The position numbers and the translations under genes are program-made. Source: Draconibacterium mangrovi_A (GTDB lineage: Bacteria; Bacteroidota; Bacteroidia; Bacteroidales; Prolixibacteraceae). From it: 64,000 bases of DNA. The notes beneath the pieces were generated by a model, which searched no databases, was not told where the DNA came from, and worked only from the letters and a program-made list of their open reading frames with translations. The stretch spans positions 166,327-230,326 of the forward strand of contig NZ_JBBIXN010000006.1 of assembly GCF_037646455.1 (NCBI RefSeq), in the 5' to 3' direction. Each line of letters begins with the position of its first letter. The stretch's first letter is position 1. Below are positions 55,262 through 64,000 of the stretch, one piece after another.

Positions 55262-56674
55262 TTATATTTTTTTGACGGATACATTCGGACCTGTCATTTT
55301 GCCCGGATCTATCCATTTATCAAATTCTTTTTCCGAAATCAGATCAAGTCTCGATGCTGCCTTTTTGAGGCTGCAGTTATTTTTATGAGCATACTTTGCA
55401 ATTTTGGCGGCATCATCGTAACCAATATAAGGTGTTAGCGCCGTTACCAACATGAGTGAATTGTTAAGATACGATTCAATTTTTTCCTCATTCGGTTCTA
55501 TTCCTTCCAAACAATTCTTGTTGAACGAACTGCACGCATCAGCCAGTAGCGTTGCCGATTGCAGAAAATTTGCAATGATAATGGGCTTAAAAACATTCAG
55601 CTGAAAATGACCGTAAGAATTGGCCACCGAAATGCATACGTCGTTACCCATAACCTGAGTGCAAACCATCGAAAGCGCTTCGATCTGCGTAGGATTTACT
55701 TTCCCGGGCATAATGGAAGAACCGGCTTCATTTGCGGGAATTTTCAATTCGCTCAATCCGGCTCGTGGTCCCGAAACCATGACGCGAATATCGTTTACAA
55801 TTTTAAGTAAAGCCACGGCCAGCTGCTTTATGGCACCATGCGTATGTACAAACGCATCGTGTGCCGCAATTAATGCAAATTTATTTGGGGCAACTTTAAA
55901 CGGTATTCCTGTTTGCCGGGCAATTTCATTAACCACTTCAGCATCAAAGCCGGGCGGGGTGTTCAGGCCTGTTCCAACTGCAGTGCCACCAAGCGGCAAT
56001 TCCTGCAAATCGGGCAAGGTATTTTTTATGGCATTTAGTCCCTTTTCAACTTGTGCTGCATAAGCCGAAAATTCCTGGCCCAGGGTAATGGGCACGGCAT
56101 CCATAAAATGGGTTCTGCCTATCTTCACAAGCGAATTAAATTCCTGAGATTTTTGACTGAAAGTATTTTTAAGTTCGTTAAGTACCGGGATCAACGCGTT
56201 CTTAATTTTTGTGTAAGCAGCAATGTGCATGGCCGCAGAAAATGTATCGTTCGATGATTGCGATTTATTCACATCATCAATCGGGTGAACAGCTATTTCA
56301 TCCTTCGTAAAGTCATTTTTTGTTAGCTGTTTGGCGCGGTTGGCAATCACTTCGTTGCAGTTCATATTCGTGTGTGTTCCCGAGCCGGTTTGCCAAATTA
56401 CCAGCGGGAAATGCTCATTCAGTTTACCGTTTAATATTTCATCACAAACCTGTTTGATCAATTCCTTTTTGTTGGTCGATAAAATGCCGGCTTTGTGATT
56501 GCTCGTGGCCGCTGCTTTTTTAATTATCGCGAAAGACTCAATCAACTCATAAGGCATGGAAGCCGGTGCCCCGATTCTAAAGTGCCGAAGCGATCGTTCT
56601 GTATGCGCTCCCCAAAGTTTGTTTTTGGGAACCTTTATTTTACCCAATGTGTCTTTTTCAACGCGATAATTCAT
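55262..56674 (-). CDS. fumC: class II fumarate hydratase
   Basis: This 470-residue homotetrameric lyase contains QTGSGTHTNMNCNEVIANRA, HPIDDVNKSQSSND and the fumarase signature GSSIMPGKVNPTQ. It interconverts fumarate and L-malate without an iron-sulfur cluster, which makes it resistant to oxidative damage and consistent with the surrounding stress genes. The C-terminal KMTGPN is normal for FumC but is followed by a short VSVKKI extension. Confidence 0.93.
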   Translation of the reverse strand: MNYRVEKDTLGKIKVPKNKLWGAHTERSLRHFRIGAPASMPYELIESFAIIKKAAATSNHKAGILSTNKKELIKQVCDEILNGKLNEHFPLVIWQTGSGTHTNMNCNEVIANRAKQLTKNDFTKDEIAVHPIDDVNKSQSSNDTFSAAMHIAAYTKIKNALIPVLNELKNTFSQKSQEFNSLVKIGRTHFMDAVPITLGQEFSAYAAQVEKGLNAIKNTLPDLQELPLGGTAVGTGLNTPPGFDAEVVNEIARQTGIPFKVAPNKFALIAAHDAFVHTHGAIKQLAVALLKIVNDIRVMVSGPRAGLSELKIPANEAGSSIMPGKVNPTQIEALSMVCTQVMGNDVCISVANSYGHFQLNVFKPIIIANFLQSATLLADACSSFNKNCLEGIEPNEEKIESYLNNSLMLVTALTPYIGYDDAAKIAKYAHKNNCSLKKAASRLDLISEKEFDKWIDPGKMTGPNVSVKKI

Positions 56675-56713
56675 AACATTTTATTTTACATTTTATCCAT
56701 TTTCATCCTTCGG

Positions 56714-57040
56714 TTATAGCTCGTCGATTTTGGCCGCCAGTATAAAGTCATTGGCTGACAAGCCGCCAATCTTGTGCGTGCTAAGTTCCACATTAACTGA
56801 ACTGTAGTGAATACACATGTCCGGATGGTGATTTTCTGTCTCCGCAATTAGCGCAACATTTTGTGCAAAGGCCATCCCTCTTTTAAAATTCTCGAAAGGA
56901 AATTCCTTTGTTATTTTCTTATTGTCCACTACTTTCCAATCATCGCTGACCTCTTCCTTAAATTTTCCAATTTCATCAGCTTGAATGGGTGTAGTTCCTT
57001 CTTCGCAGGGTTTACAATGTTTTTCTTTTAAATCTATCAT
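56714..57040 (-). CDS. pterin-4a-carbinolamine dehydratase
   Basis: This 108-residue protein uses the start MIDLKEKHC at 57040; the longer frame to 57259 has no homologous sequence. The active-site block ENHHPDMCIHYSSVNVELSTH with paired histidines is diagnostic. It dehydrates 4a-hydroxytetrahydropterin for pterin recycling. No aromatic amino acid hydroxylase is in view. The 270-bp gap upstream (57041-57310) shows no gene. Confidence 0.9.
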   Translation of the reverse strand: MIDLKEKHCKPCEEGTTPIQADEIGKFKEEVSDDWKVVDNKKITKEFPFENFKRGMAFAQNVALIAETENHHPDMCIHYSSVNVELSTHKIGGLSANDFILAAKIDEL

Positions 57041-57310
57041 AATATTTCTGTTTATATTTTCAGGAAAATGCCTGACATGCCTCTTCTTTTGAAAAGAACA
57101 TGCCACAACATAATTAACTGATAATAAGCTTCGAGTGTCGAGTAAATTGTGTGCTATTTCCCCAATTGGTGGAACCATACCACAACCTCTTAAACAAAGC
57201 TTGTAATTTATATGTAACGCCGTTACGGAAAAACCGTTGACGATTTTTATACACGGCATGATTTGAAATCATTTGTTTTAATTTGAGTTGATCCAAATTG
57301 AATCATTCTG

Positions 57311-57904
57311 TTATTGTTCCTTTGCTTTATTAAGTTCGATGTCACAAATAATTTTGACTTCCTTGCTTACTACCAGTCCGCTTGTAAAAGTCTTGTTCCA
57401 GTCAACATCGTAATCAAAACGATCAATAGAACCCGTTAGTTTAAAACCTGCGCGCACAGCACCCATGGCTTCAACGGTTCCTTTATGCTGAACATTTAAA
57501 CTCACCGGTTTTGAAACGTCCCTGATCGTTAAAACGCCTTCGAGCGTGTGTCCCGGATCTTTAATATTCTTTTTAAGCTCGCCGGTAAATGTAATTTCAG
57601 GATATTCTGCTACCCCCAAAAACTCATCCGACCGTAAATGATCATCTCTGTCGGCATTGCCTGTTTCAAGGCTATTCGATTTAATGGTAACCTTAACTTC
57701 GGCGCCATTAAAATCATCACCATCGGCAAAAACTTCAACAGTGTAATCGTTAAACTGCCCTTCCACCTCGGAAATGGCCATGTGAATGGCCGAGAATTTT
57801 ATTTTAGTGTGAGCTTTGTCAGCAACCCATTTTGTTTGCTGTGCAAGCAGGTTTGTTACCAATAAATTTAATGTAAAAAAGAGAATGTACTTTAGTGTTT
57901 TCAT
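57311..57904 (-). CDS. YceI-family periplasmic lipocalin-like protein
   Basis: This 197-residue protein has a signal peptide (YILFFTLNLLVTNLLAQ). WVADKAHTKIKFSAIHMAISEVEG and HLRSDEFLGVAEYPEITFTG are the YceI core. The fold binds isoprenoid chains or amphiphiles, and family members are induced by acid, base or osmotic stress. It has its own long upstream space, so probably its own promoter. Confidence 0.92.
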   Translation of the reverse strand: MKTLKYILFFTLNLLVTNLLAQQTKWVADKAHTKIKFSAIHMAISEVEGQFNDYTVEVFADGDDFNGAEVKVTIKSNSLETGNADRDDHLRSDEFLGVAEYPEITFTGELKKNIKDPGHTLEGVLTIRDVSKPVSLNVQHKGTVEAMGAVRAGFKLTGSIDRFDYDVDWNKTFTSGLVVSKEVKIICDIELNKAKEQ

Positions 57905-58380
57905 AACTTGTTTCTATAATTTAAATTGTGATGACTGAACTTCAATCATTATCATAATTTTTTAATCTTATAATTCTACGAATGAAGGAATCAATGAACA
58001 TGCCAGCAACATCCTTTCTAATCATCTTTTAAGTACTGGCAATTAAACACTACTATCCAGGCAATTACAGATTAAATGTTTCCGCCACTTCTTCTAAGCA
58101 GGAATGCTCGTGTGGTTTAATTACTCCTTTTGAGCAATATTTCCTCAATTATTCAAATTCGACAAACAGATTATATCCCGATCGGTTAATTCTGATTAAG
58201 GCTGGTGACTTAAAACTCTAATTTCGTATTTAACTGATAGAATGCCAATTACAAAACACTTCGATTTACTATAGAATTCAGCGAATAAATATTTATGCTG
58301 TTGATTAGTAAAAAGGCAACAACTTTAATTTACTGGCACAAAATTGTATGTATCAGTTGTACTACTAAAAACAAACTGAA
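57905..58380. other. intergenic region between divergent YceI and UPF0182 genes
   Basis: This 476-bp region should hold two outward promoters. I see no clear TAnnTTTG box, no strong hairpin and no credible coding sequence. A TGGCAC...TTGTA string at 58335 fails the sigma-54 spacing. Confidence 0.5.
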
Positions 58381-61197
58381 ATGTATACTGCACTATTTCT
58401 TGTATTTATCGCACTGGCAATTTTTCTGATTTACAAAGGCGTAACAGCAAAAAAAGTTTCTGTAATTGCCACAGGAGCTGTTATCGCCCTAATCACATTA
58501 TTATTTTCTGGCTTCATGGATTTTTGGGGCGAAAAGCTTTGGTTCGATCAGTTGGGATACAACGATCGATTCTGGACGGTTTGGTTCACCAAAATAGGCT
58601 TGTTCATTGTAGCTTTTATTGTAGCTGGACTTTATGTTTACCTGCTCACTTTTTCGCTCAAAAAAGGCAACCAAAAACTTATCAGGTACCTCACAGTTCT
58701 TATCAGTGCTATTCTAAGCGGGCTTTGGCTGTATTCCGACTGGGAGGTGGTATTAAAATTTCTATTCAGAATTGATACCTCCATCACCGAACCTGTATTG
58801 AATATGCAAACCGGGTTTTACTTGTTTGTTTATCCTTTTCTCGAGTTAATTTACAGTACTTTTATTTCGCTCACCGTTTTTGCATTAATTGCTTCGGTTA
58901 TTGCCAGTTTTAAGAAACAGCAGGACGGAAATTCGCAAATTACATTTCGTGAAGATTTCAACGAAAACAAATCGCTGTTTGTAAGTATTGGCGTACTTTT
59001 GATCGTACTTGCCTGTGGTAAATTTCTCGATCGTTTTGGCTTGCTGTATTCAACTGAAGGTGTTGTATCCGGCCCGGGCTGGACCGATGACAACATCCGC
59101 TTGCCGCTACTCCTCATTATTTCAATATTAACGGCAATCGCAGGAGTTAGCCTCATGGTACCAACCGTTCGTAAACGTATTTCCGGAATATTCGGAAAAA
59201 GCAATAGATTTTGGGGAATACAGGAAACTGTTGTTATACCACTTGCCGCATTTATTTTTTGGCTCGTAACGCTTTCAATTGTGCCCTCACTTTTTCAGTG
59301 GCTTAAAGTAGAACCCAACGAAATTACGGTTGAGAGACCGTACATCGAAAATAACATTGAATTTACCCGCTACGGTTTTCACCTCAACAAAGTAGAAGAA
59401 AATGAATTTCCGGTATCGGAAAATTTTTCACAGAACATAGTAAGCTCCAACAATAATCTTCTGAAAAACATTAGATTATGGGACTACCGGGCGCTGGATG
59501 CAGTGTTTAAACAGTTCCAGGAAATAAGGCTCTATTACGAATTTACCGATGTCGATATTGATCGTTACGTGATTGACGGCAAATACAACGAAGTAATGAT
59601 TTCGGCACGTGAAATGGAAACACGAAACCTGCCGGCTGAAAGCCAGACTTTTGTAAACAAACGTTTTAAATACACACACGGCTATGGAATTACCCTGAAT
59701 CGGGTAAATGAATTTACTTCAGAAGGATTGCCTAATTTACTGGTAAAAGATATTCCGCCTGTGAATAAATATGATGAACTGGAAGTGAAAAGGCCCGAAC
59801 TGTATTATGGCGAACTGGCCAACGATTTTGTGGTGGTAAATACCGATGAACAGGAGTTTGATTATCCGAGCGGCGAAAATAATATTTACACCCGTTATGA
59901 AGGACAGGGAGGAGTACCCTTATCCGGTTTGTGGCGAAAGTTTCTGTATGGTTCGAAATACGGTGGCACACGCTTATTACTTTCGGGGTACCCCAATCCC
60001 GAAAGTCGAATCTTATTTCACCGTAACATTAAAGAACGTGTAAAAGCACTTGCCCCATTCCTCGATTTCGATGATGATCCTTACATCGTACTGAATGACG
60101 GACATTTGTATTGGATCATGGATGCTTACACTACATCAGGGTATTATCCTTACAGCGAACCATTTTCGTCGATGGAACGCATAGGTTATAACCGAGGGAG
60201 TACCGACCAAAGTCTTTTCAGTCATGTAAGCAGAAACCTTCGAGGTAAAAATTACATCCGCAATTCGGTAAAAATAACAGTGGATGCCTACACCGGGGCA
60301 GTTAATTTTTATGTTTTTGAAGAAGAAGATCCGCTGGTTCAGGTCTATCAGAAAATCTTTCCGGGATTGCTTAAAGATAAAGCCGATATGCCTGAAGGAT
60401 TAACAAACCATGTTCGATATCCGGCCGATATGTTACTTATACAGGGCTTGGTTTACGCCAAATACCATATGACCGATCCGGCAGTTTTTTATAACCAGGA
60501 AGATTTGTGGGTAAGAGCCACGGAAAAGTATTACAACAATGTACAACCTGTGGAGCCATATTATATTATGTGGCAGCAATCCGGGAGCAATAAAATGGAA
60601 TTCTCGCTAATCCTTCCGTTTACGCCTAAAGACAAACAGGTGATGATTGGATGGATTGCAGGCCTATGCGATGGTGAAAATTACGGTCGCTTTCTGGCTT
60701 ACAAATTTCCAAAGGAGAAACGCATTTTGGGTACCCAACAGGTAGAAACCAAAATCGATCAGGACTCTTACCTATCCGGACAACTCACACTCTGGGACCA
60801 ACGTGGTTCGAACGTGATCCGCGGAAATGTGCTGGCTATTCCAATCGATGAAACAATAATTTATGTGGAACCTATCTACCTGCAATCAGAAACTTCGGCA
60901 TATCCTGAATTAAGACTTGTAGCTGTGATGCACAACGACAACCTGAGTTATGCCGAAACATTTGATGAAGCGCTTGCCGGTCTCTACAAGGAAAGTGAAT
61001 CGAAAATACAGAGAACATCGGATGAATCGGCAGAAGCCGCTGCTCCACAAACGATCAAAGAGCTGATTAAGCGGGCAAACAATGCATTTGAAAATTACCT
61101 GGAGTCGATGCAGCAAAAAGATTTTAATGATGCCGGAAAAGCATTGGAAGATTTACAGCAATCGTTGCAACAATTAAATGAAAAAACTGAAAAATAA
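58381..61197 (+). CDS. UPF0182 family membrane protein
   Basis: This 938-residue protein has about seven N-terminal helices (to about residue 310), including the family block LWFDQLGYNDRFWTVWFTKI. A large extracytoplasmic domain follows, with VERPYIENNIEFTRYGFHL and VKITVDAYTGAVNFYVFEEEDP, and an acidic coiled C-terminus (ENYLESMQQKDFNDAGKALEDL). The family has no established function. The start lies on a long leader, and the gene converges on gnd. Confidence 0.92.
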   Translation: MYTALFLVFIALAIFLIYKGVTAKKVSVIATGAVIALITLLFSGFMDFWGEKLWFDQLGYNDRFWTVWFTKIGLFIVAFIVAGLYVYLLTFSLKKGNQKLIRYLTVLISAILSGLWLYSDWEVVLKFLFRIDTSITEPVLNMQTGFYLFVYPFLELIYSTFISLTVFALIASVIASFKKQQDGNSQITFREDFNENKSLFVSIGVLLIVLACGKFLDRFGLLYSTEGVVSGPGWTDDNIRLPLLLIISILTAIAGVSLMVPTVRKRISGIFGKSNRFWGIQETVVIPLAAFIFWLVTLSIVPSLFQWLKVEPNEITVERPYIENNIEFTRYGFHLNKVEENEFPVSENFSQNIVSSNNNLLKNIRLWDYRALDAVFKQFQEIRLYYEFTDVDIDRYVIDGKYNEVMISAREMETRNLPAESQTFVNKRFKYTHGYGITLNRVNEFTSEGLPNLLVKDIPPVNKYDELEVKRPELYYGELANDFVVVNTDEQEFDYPSGENNIYTRYEGQGGVPLSGLWRKFLYGSKYGGTRLLLSGYPNPESRILFHRNIKERVKALAPFLDFDDDPYIVLNDGHLYWIMDAYTTSGYYPYSEPFSSMERIGYNRGSTDQSLFSHVSRNLRGKNYIRNSVKITVDAYTGAVNFYVFEEEDPLVQVYQKIFPGLLKDKADMPEGLTNHVRYPADMLLIQGLVYAKYHMTDPAVFYNQEDLWVRATEKYYNNVQPVEPYYIMWQQSGSNKMEFSLILPFTPKDKQVMIGWIAGLCDGENYGRFLAYKFPKEKRILGTQQVETKIDQDSYLSGQLTLWDQRGSNVIRGNVLAIPIDETIIYVEPIYLQSETSAYPELRLVAVMHNDNLSYAETFDEALAGLYKESESKIQRTSDESAEAAAPQTIKELIKRANNAFENYLESMQQKDFNDAGKALEDLQQSLQQLNEKTEK

Positions 61198-61278
61198 TTA
61201 ATTAATAAAATACAGTCAATTCACAAGGTAATGTATTGATTTAAAATAAATTAATTTTTGCTTGCTTTGTTTTGAATC

Positions 61279-62676
61279 TTACCAGTCGGTATGAAAAACA
61301 CCCTCTTCACCAATACGCTGGTACATATGTGAGCCAAAATAATCGCGCTGTGCCTGAATCATGTTTGCTGCCAGGTGTCCGCTGCGGTAGGCATCGAAAT
61401 ATTCAATTGAAGACATAAAACAGGGAACCGGCAAACCGATTTTTACAGCCTGAAGAACAACATCGCGCACTATCTGTTGTGATTCGTTGGCTGTTGCTGA
61501 AAGTCGGGCATCGAATATCAAATTGGGTAGCTCGGGAACGTTCTCGTAAGCCTTCATAAAGTCATCGAGCATTTCGGAGCGGATAATGCATCCACCTCTC
61601 CAAATTCGCGCCACCTTGTCGAGATTTAAGCCAAAATCCTTTTGTTCGGAAGCAATACGCAGAAATTCAAATCCCTGGGCAAAGGTAATCAGCATTCCGA
61701 AGTACAGAGTATCCTTCATTTTTTCGATAAAAGTCGTCCTATCTTCTTCAATGCGGCCCACCGGGCCTTTCAGCATAGAATCTGCCTTTACTCTCTCTGT
61801 TTTAAATGCGGATAAATAGCGCATAGAAACAGCCGTATCGATGGTAGGCACCGGGGCCCCAAAATCCATGGCTAGTTGCGACGTCCATTTTCCTGTTCCT
61901 TTTTGCTGAGCACTGTCCAAAATATGATCGATAAGGAAACCGCCTTCGCGTTTGTCTTCTTTTTCCAGTATATCCGCTGTTATTTCCACCAGGTACGATG
62001 CCACCGAACTGTTGTTCCATTTTTTAAACATGGCACTCATATCAGGGTTATTCATACCAAGGCCATTTTTAGCCAGATTGTAAATTTCTGCAATCAGTTG
62101 CATAATTCCGTATTCAGTGCCATTGTGTACCATTTTTACAAAATGTCCGGCAGCCCCTTTTCACAACCAGGTAACACAGGCCTCGCCTTTTGCCTCGGCT
62201 GCAGCATCAGTAAACACATCGTAAACCAATTTGTACGATTTCTTGTTTCCTCCGGGCATCATACTGGGGCCGTGTCTAGCACCTTCGGCACCTCCCGAGA
62301 TACCTACACCAAGGTATCTGAATCCTTTTTCTGCAATGTTTTTTTCGCGGTGCTCTGTGTCGTTCGGGTGCGAGTTTCCGCCATCGATTATCAAATCGTC
62401 TTTTTCGAGCATCGGAAGCAGTTCATCCAATGCCTTATCAACCACGTCTGCCGGTACAAGAAGCATTATTTTTCGCGGTTTGGCAAGCCCCGAAATAAAA
62501 TCCTCCAACGAACTCACGCCTTTCACCTTAAACTCGTTGGCCTCTTTGTTCAAGGCATCCACCTTTTCCTCATCCAGATCGTATCCCAATGCAGAATGGC
62601 CTTTTTCCGCAATGTTCAGAATAAAATTTCTGCCCATTACACCTAATCCCAATAAACCAAAATCATATTTTTCCAT
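61279..62676 (-). pseudogene. gnd: 6-phosphogluconate dehydrogenase split by an in-frame TGA
   Basis: Two adjoining segments in the same frame together encode a normal-length enzyme of about 466 codons. The N-terminal NADP-binding part (GLLGLGVMGRNFILNIAEKGH, then IIDGGNSHPNDT) ends CVTWL, then TGA at 62161-62163, then KGAAGHFVKMVHNGTEYG, which carries the catalytic lysine and glutamate. The family normally has glycine at the stop position, so one GGA-to-TGA change explains it. Neither half alone could work. It could be a nonsense mutation, a read-through gene, or a sequencing error. Its neighbour is transaldolase. Confidence 0.88.
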
Positions 62677-62772
62677 AGCTGTGTTTCTTTCTTATTTTTC
62701 TAATGCTCCGGAGTTTATTTTGCTTTCAATTTCGCCTTTTAAAATTAACCTGAGTACTCTCCGCGCAGTTAT

Positions 62773-63906
62773 CTATTTGGGCGCGAATTTATTTTGCTTC
62801 CTTTCAATTGTTTTTAGCAACTCGTCGTAAGGCTCAACAAACTTGTCAATTCCCTCTTCCACCAGTCGGCCGGTAATTTCTTCCAAACTCAATTCAATGA
62901 TTTCTAAATCGCGGTAAACCCGGTATGCTTTTTTTACATCTTCTGTGATTGTGTTTGGAAGTAGTTTTCCATGATGCGCAAAAGCTTCGATGGTTTTATC
63001 GGGCATGGTGTTTACGGTAGACGGGCCAATCAGTGGTTCAACATATCGCGTATCGCTGTAACCTTCTGTTTTATTGCTTGTACTTGCCCAGAGTGGCCGT
63101 TGAACATGCGCTCCTTTGGCAGCGAGTTTTTCCCAGCGGGTGCCGCTAAAAGTTTCGAGGAAACTTTGATAGGCAATTTTTGCCGTGGAAATGGCAGTAT
63201 CGCCCAATATATTACCGGCTATAATTTTCTTTTCGCCTGTTTGCCGGGGAATTATTTTATCCAATAGAATTTTATCGGTAAGTACATCGATACGACTTAA
63301 AAAAATGCTGGCAACTGATGCTATTTTATCAACGGGCCTGCCTTCGTCTACCCGGCGTTCCAATGCTTTCAGATATGCTTCAGCAACCGCTTCGTAGCTT
63401 TCAACCGAAAACAGCAGTGTGATATTGATGTTAATGCCTTCGTAAAGCATTTCTTCAATGGCCGGAATTCCTTCTTTTGTTCCGGGAATTTTAATAAGGC
63501 AATTTGGGCGATCAACTGCTTTAAACAAGCGTCGGGCTTCCGACTTGGTTTTTTCAGTATCTCTTGCCAGGTATGGCGAAACTTCAAGGCTCACATATCC
63601 ATCCTTGCCATTTGAAGCCTCAAATACTGGTCGCATCAAATCGCAGGCTTTTTGAATATCATCAATCGCCAGTGCTTCGTATATTTCTTCCGGTTTTTTC
63701 CCTTTAGCGGAGAGCGCTTTTATTTGATCATCATATAAATGACCACCGGAAATGGCTTTCTTAAAAATCTTCGGATTCGAGGTAATGCCTCTTAATCCTT
63801 CTTTTTCTATTCTTTCTTCCAGTTTTCCATTGGTGATTATTTCTCTCGATAAATTATCGAGCCAGTAACTTTGACCATAATCCAGCAGTTTTTCAAATTT
63901 CTCCAT
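62773..63906 (-). CDS. tal: transaldolase
   Basis: This 377-residue enzyme belongs to the longer class of transaldolases (as in actinobacteria and cyanobacteria). GLRGITSNPKIFKKAISGG is the phosphate-binding N-terminal block, and NCLIKIPGTKEGIPAIEE carries the Schiff-base lysine. FLSRIDVLTDKIL and the C-terminal LVEEGIDKFVEPYDELL are also conserved. It moves a dihydroxyacetone unit between pentose-phosphate intermediates, fitting the adjacent gnd. It starts near the right edge, with its promoter presumably in 63907-64000. Confidence 0.94.
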   Translation of the reverse strand: MEKFEKLLDYGQSYWLDNLSREIITNGKLEERIEKEGLRGITSNPKIFKKAISGGHLYDDQIKALSAKGKKPEEIYEALAIDDIQKACDLMRPVFEASNGKDGYVSLEVSPYLARDTEKTKSEARRLFKAVDRPNCLIKIPGTKEGIPAIEEMLYEGININITLLFSVESYEAVAEAYLKALERRVDEGRPVDKIASVASIFLSRIDVLTDKILLDKIIPRQTGEKKIIAGNILGDTAISTAKIAYQSFLETFSGTRWEKLAAKGAHVQRPLWASTSNKTEGYSDTRYVEPLIGPSTVNTMPDKTIEAFAHHGKLLPNTITEDVKKAYRVYRDLEIIELSLEEITGRLVEEGIDKFVEPYDELLKTIERKQNKFAPK

Positions 63907-64000
63907 AGTAAAGTTTCCTTATTTTAACGTCAGTTCGACATAAGAAACACAATAATTTATTAGAAAAGAAACAAGGTTTTGTTTATATTTAAGTATCTCA

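Noticed and set aside
55262..55300. The FumC tail NVSVKKI as another encapsulin targeting peptide
   Set aside because: It lacks a flexible linker and a GS-L motif, and the gene is on the opposite strand from the encapsulin operon.
57041..57259. A 73-residue N-terminal extension of the pterin dehydratase
   Set aside because: The extension has no family similarity; the ATG at 57040 gives the standard length.
58335..58350. A TGGCAC...TTGTA string resembling a sigma-54 promoter before the UPF0182 gene
   Set aside because: The spacer is four rather than five bases and the -12 element reads GT instead of GC.
62161..62163. The TGA in gnd as selenocysteine or a reassigned codon
   Set aside because: The family has glycine here, no selenocysteine-type context is expected, and TGA ends other genes in the window.

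Overview
The window comes from a Bacteroidota genome. The evidence is a SusC/SusD pair with a SusC signalling (STN) domain, an ECF sigma/FecR pair, many lipoprotein glycoside hydrolases, TAnnTTTG promoter boxes, and the short intergenic palindromes and 'CGCTAAGACGCCAAG'-type repeats common in this phylum. Gene content suggests the Marinilabiliales/Prolixibacteraceae side of the phylum. That placement is inference, since there is no rRNA or other phylogenetic marker here.

Region 1 (1-44195, all on the minus strand, read right to left) is a very large polysaccharide utilisation locus. It begins with ECF sigma, FecR, SusC and SusD and ends in a clear terminator at 37205-37236. A second promoter near 36990 starts a run of about 20 genes extending past the left edge. 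These include a GH67/GH20-like lipoprotein, two UroD-fold proteins translationally coupled to an ExuT-like transporter and a GH2, a beta-propeller lipoprotein, two more GH2s, and a cytoplasmic GH31. They are followed by a UroD/Gfo-Idh/SSS-transporter trio, a GxxExxY cassette, another UroD, L-rhamnose mutarotase, the rhamnose importer RhaT, a LacZ-like GH2, a GH106 rhamnosidase, an SGNH esterase, a DUF5703 hydrolase and the start of a RuBisCO-like protein. Most of the wider gaps (above about 45 bp) hold a short palindromic repeat.

Region 2 (44196-50808, plus strand) diverges from the sigma gene. It encodes an NCS1-type transporter with a 63-residue membrane partner, a cytoplasmic GH78 rhamnosidase and an exported GH127. 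The 44.2 kb and 37.0 kb control regions share the same two LacI-type operators with identical 68-bp spacing, which argues that they form one regulon. The target is most simply a rhamnose-capped, uronate- and arabinose-bearing plant glycan such as an arabinogalactan protein or pectin side chain. No polysaccharide lyase, sulfatase or unsaturated uronyl hydrolase is present.

Region 3 (50809-64000) is a different neighbourhood of stress and redox genes: a CsbD-like protein, encapsulated ferritin, encapsulin shell, SpoIIAA-like protein, an aldehyde dehydrogenase with an unusual C-terminal tail, a flavin reductase, fumarase C, pterin carbinolamine dehydratase, a YceI protein, a UPF0182 membrane protein, a 6-phosphogluconate dehydrogenase interrupted by an in-frame TGA, and transaldolase.

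The strongest leads are the tail of the aldehyde dehydrogenase, which looks like an encapsulin targeting peptide while the ferritin lacks one; the four UroD-fold proteins, two of which keep an MtaA-like zinc motif; the RuBisCO-like protein at the end of the glycan operon; and the duplicated dual-operator control region.
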